From Rs1 sp000416275 (lineage in GTDB: Bacteria; Pseudomonadota; Gammaproteobacteria; Pseudomonadales; Balneatricaceae), in the NCBI GenBank assembly GCA_965243635.1, contig OZ251574.1, positions 4,712,001-4,776,000 of the forward strand: a DNA stretch of 64,000 nucleotides, given 5' to 3'. The translations under genes and the position numbers were made by a program. Below the pieces are notes generated by a model. The model had not been told where the DNA came from, did not search any database, and worked only from the letters and a program-made list of their open reading frames with translations. This document shows positions 62,305-64,000 of the stretch, piece after piece. Numbering within the stretch: position 1 is the first letter of the stretch; every line of letters starts with the position of its first letter.

Positions 62305-62466
62305 TCCTGAATCCGTGACTTCAAAGTGAATACAGAGTGTAAGATATTGGTTTTACGGTGGAATTGAAAAATCTTAGCTGCACCCATAGGTTCAGCGGGT
62401 ATTTTTCCAACCGCTGTAGAATCAAGAGCTTGCGCTATGTGGTGCAGTGAAGCCACTGATTCAGGT
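62305..62466. repeat. Miniature element B, full-length copy
   Basis: 162 bp with ends TCCTGAATCCGTGACTTCA and TGAAGCCACTGATTCAGGT (imperfect inverted repeats), flanked by TA. Other copies: 36645, 46965, half copies at 17430 and 34260, short forms at 49021 and 63798. It lies directly in front of the GNAT gene and extends its reading frame. Confidence 0.8.
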
Positions 62467-62659
62467 GTATGCTAGGAGCTTAACCGAGAACAGCTAGCGC
62501 GGCAAAAACTCAGTTTTTATGCTCAACTCTTAAGACTAACTCTTAAGCTGATTAACCATGTGTTTCAGTTACAATTGCCAAAAGCAAAAAATTCTACGAA
62601 CAAATGACTTAGCTATCATCTAAACCTCATTGAGTGGTCAGAAATACATGCTAACTTAA

Positions 62660-63780
62660 CTTTTTGGCAAGACCTATCTCTTAAAGATTTTTTTCACCAC
62701 AGAGATCACAGAGGCGCTGCGCTACACAGAGAAAACACTAAAATCCAAAAAACCTAATACCTAATACCTAATACCTAATACTCAGTATTAGAACAGTCTT
62801 CTAGGTTTTAATCTTTTAAATCCCTCCTCTGTGTCCTGTGCCCTCTGTGGTAAAACTAGTCTTTTAAGGGCATTTTTTCACCACAGAGGCCACAGAGGCG
62901 CTGCGCTGCACAGAGAAAACACTAAAATCCAAAAAACCTAATACTTAGTATTAAGGCAGTCTTCTAGGTTTTAATCTTTTAAATCCCTCCTCTGTGCCCT
63001 CTGTGGTAAAACTAGTCTTTTAAAGGAATTTTTTCACCACAGAGGTCACAGAGGTGCTGCGCTACACAGAGAAAACACTAAAATCCAAAAAACCTAATAC
63101 CTAATACTAATACCTAGTATTAAGGCAGTCTTCTAGGTTTTAATCTTTTAAATCCCTCCTCTGTGCCCTCTGTGGTAAAACTAGTCTTTTAAGAGCCTTT
63201 TTTCACCACAGAGGTCGCAGAGGTGCTGCGCTACACAGAGAAAACACTAAAATCCAAAAAATCTAATACCTAATACTAATACCTAGTATTAAGGCAGTCT
63301 TCTAGGTTCTGATCTTTTAAATCCCTCCTCTGTGCCCTCTGTGGTAAAACTAGTCTTTTAAGGGCATTTTTTCACCACAGAGGCCACAGAGGCGCTGCGC
63401 TACACAGAGAAAACACTAAAATCCAAAAAACCTAATACCTAATACCTAATACCTAATACACAGTATTAGAACAGTCTTCTAGGTTTTAATCTTTTAAATC
63501 CCTCCTCTGTGTCCTCGCTGCCCTCTGTGGTAAAACTAGTCTTTTAAGGGCATTTTTCACCACAGAGGTCACAGAGGCGCTGCGCTACACAGAGAAAACA
63601 CTAAAATCCAAAAATCCAAAAATCCAAAAAACCTAATACCTAATACCTAATACCTAATACCTAATACCTAGTATTAAGGCAGTCTTCTAGGTTTTAATCT
63701 TTTAAATCCCTCCTCTGTGTCCTCGGTGCCCTCTGTGGTAAAACTAGTCTTTTAAGGGCATTTTCACTACGCTACAGAGG
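62660..63780. repeat. Tandem array of R3 hairpin units with a heptanucleotide microsatellite
   Basis: Six units begin TTCACCACAGAG at 62693, 62877, 63033, 63202, 63371 and 63556 (spacing 184, 156, 169, 169, 185). Each unit starts ACCACAGAGG(T/C)CACAGAG and ends CTCTGTGCCCTCTGTGGT, i.e. inverted arms of about 18 bp. The middle carries a variable number of CCTAATA repeats (one to five). No gene in 62467-63947. Confidence 0.92.
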
Positions 63781-63797
63781 ATAAACACAACACTAAT

Positions 63798-63868
63798 ACC
63801 TGAATCAGTAGCTTCACTGCACGACCTAGCACAAGCTCTGTGCTTCATTTAAAACCTCGGATTCTGGT
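63798..63868. repeat. Miniature element B, short form
   Basis: ACCTGAATCAGTAGCTTCACTG ... AAACCTCGGATTCTGGT; the same deleted form as at 49021. Confidence 0.7.
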
Positions 63869-63947
63869 AGTAGTTACCATAAAATCACTCTATTCTGCGA
63901 GCCGCTAAGTTAAGCGGTAAATGATGGCCACTCAGGATTATTTATGC

Positions 63948-64000
63948 TCAATCATCCGGCATTGGTAGTGCTTCGACATCTATGCCAAGCACCTTGAATA
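63948..64000 (-). CDS. Possible 3' end of an unidentified gene
   Basis: On the minus strand the frame ...KVLGIDVEALPMPDD ends with TGA at 63948-63950 and is open to the window edge. It looks protein-like and a small hairpin (CCGCT/AGCGG near 63903-63919) follows it, but 16 codons cannot be identified. Confidence 0.3.
   Translation of the reverse strand, partial: FKVLGIDVEALPMPDD

Noticed and set aside
62280..62456. 59-codon N-terminal extension of the GNAT protein
   Set aside because: It is miniature element B translated; a strong ribosome site lies directly before ATG 62279.
62660..63780. Possible CRISPR array
   Set aside because: Units of 156-185 bp are repeated nearly whole, with no unique spacers between short repeats and no cas genes.
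63931..64000. Plus-strand starts near the window end (ATGGCC..., ATGCTC...)
   Set aside because: Both frames reach stop codons within about 20 codons.

Overview
The window looks like a chromosomal segment of a marine-type gammaproteobacterium. The evidence is the conserved order yggS-proC-yggT-DUF4426-rdgB-hemW beside pilT/pilU, plus tex, a DctB/DctD pair and selO. I cannot name the genus. The chromosome is unusually loaded with short repeats, miniature inverted-repeat elements and insertion sequences. No tRNA, rRNA or CRISPR array was recognised.

Layout. 0-4.9 kb: a branched-chain amino acid/amide (HAAT) ABC transporter (end of livG, livF, livH, livM, binding protein). 5.0-12.0 kb: a DMT exporter, a DUF2157 / GDYXXLXY membrane pair, a family-3 solute-binding protein and selO. 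12.0-37.5 kb: an AT-rich accessory island made of nucleases (HNH, GIY-YIG), an orphan AHH toxin with an Imm11 immunity protein, five insertion sequences (IS1380, two IS66, IS3 and an IS4-like element), a cluster of sce7726, beta (sce7725-like), ImmA/IrrE peptidase and a membrane protein, and a long flavin amine oxidase. The island is stitched together by four dispersed repeat families and by displaced copies of the 3' ends of two genes at its right edge (amine oxidase and dctD). 37.5-41.2 kb: the dctB/dctD two-component system. 41.6-52.0 kb: housekeeping genes (tex, pilU, pilT, yggS, proC, yggT, DUF4426, rdgB, hemW). 52.1-61.7 kb: a reductive pyrimidine-catabolism locus: (methyl)malonate-semialdehyde dehydrogenase, omega-amino acid transaminase, LysR regulator, beta-ureidopropionase, NCS1 permease and dihydropyrimidinase. 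61.8-64 kb: a GNAT acetyltransferase followed by a long tandem-repeat array.

How the parts work together. The pyrimidine locus can import a pyrimidine or hydantoin (NCS1), open dihydropyrimidine (dihydropyrimidinase), release beta-alanine or 3-aminoisobutyrate (ureidopropionase), transaminate it, and oxidise the semialdehyde to acetyl- or propionyl-CoA. Dihydropyrimidine dehydrogenase is not in view. The permease gene is preceded by three tandem copies of its own leader and start codon.

Best candidate for an undescribed system: the 30.4-33.7 kb cluster, in which a transmembrane protein, an ImmA/IrrE metallopeptidase and a beta-family protein form a tight operon convergent with an sce7726 nuclease-like gene. 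IS boundaries with target duplications could be read for four of the five elements. Two of them split identifiable genes: IS1380 in the GIY-YIG gene and IS3 in a small lipoprotein gene.
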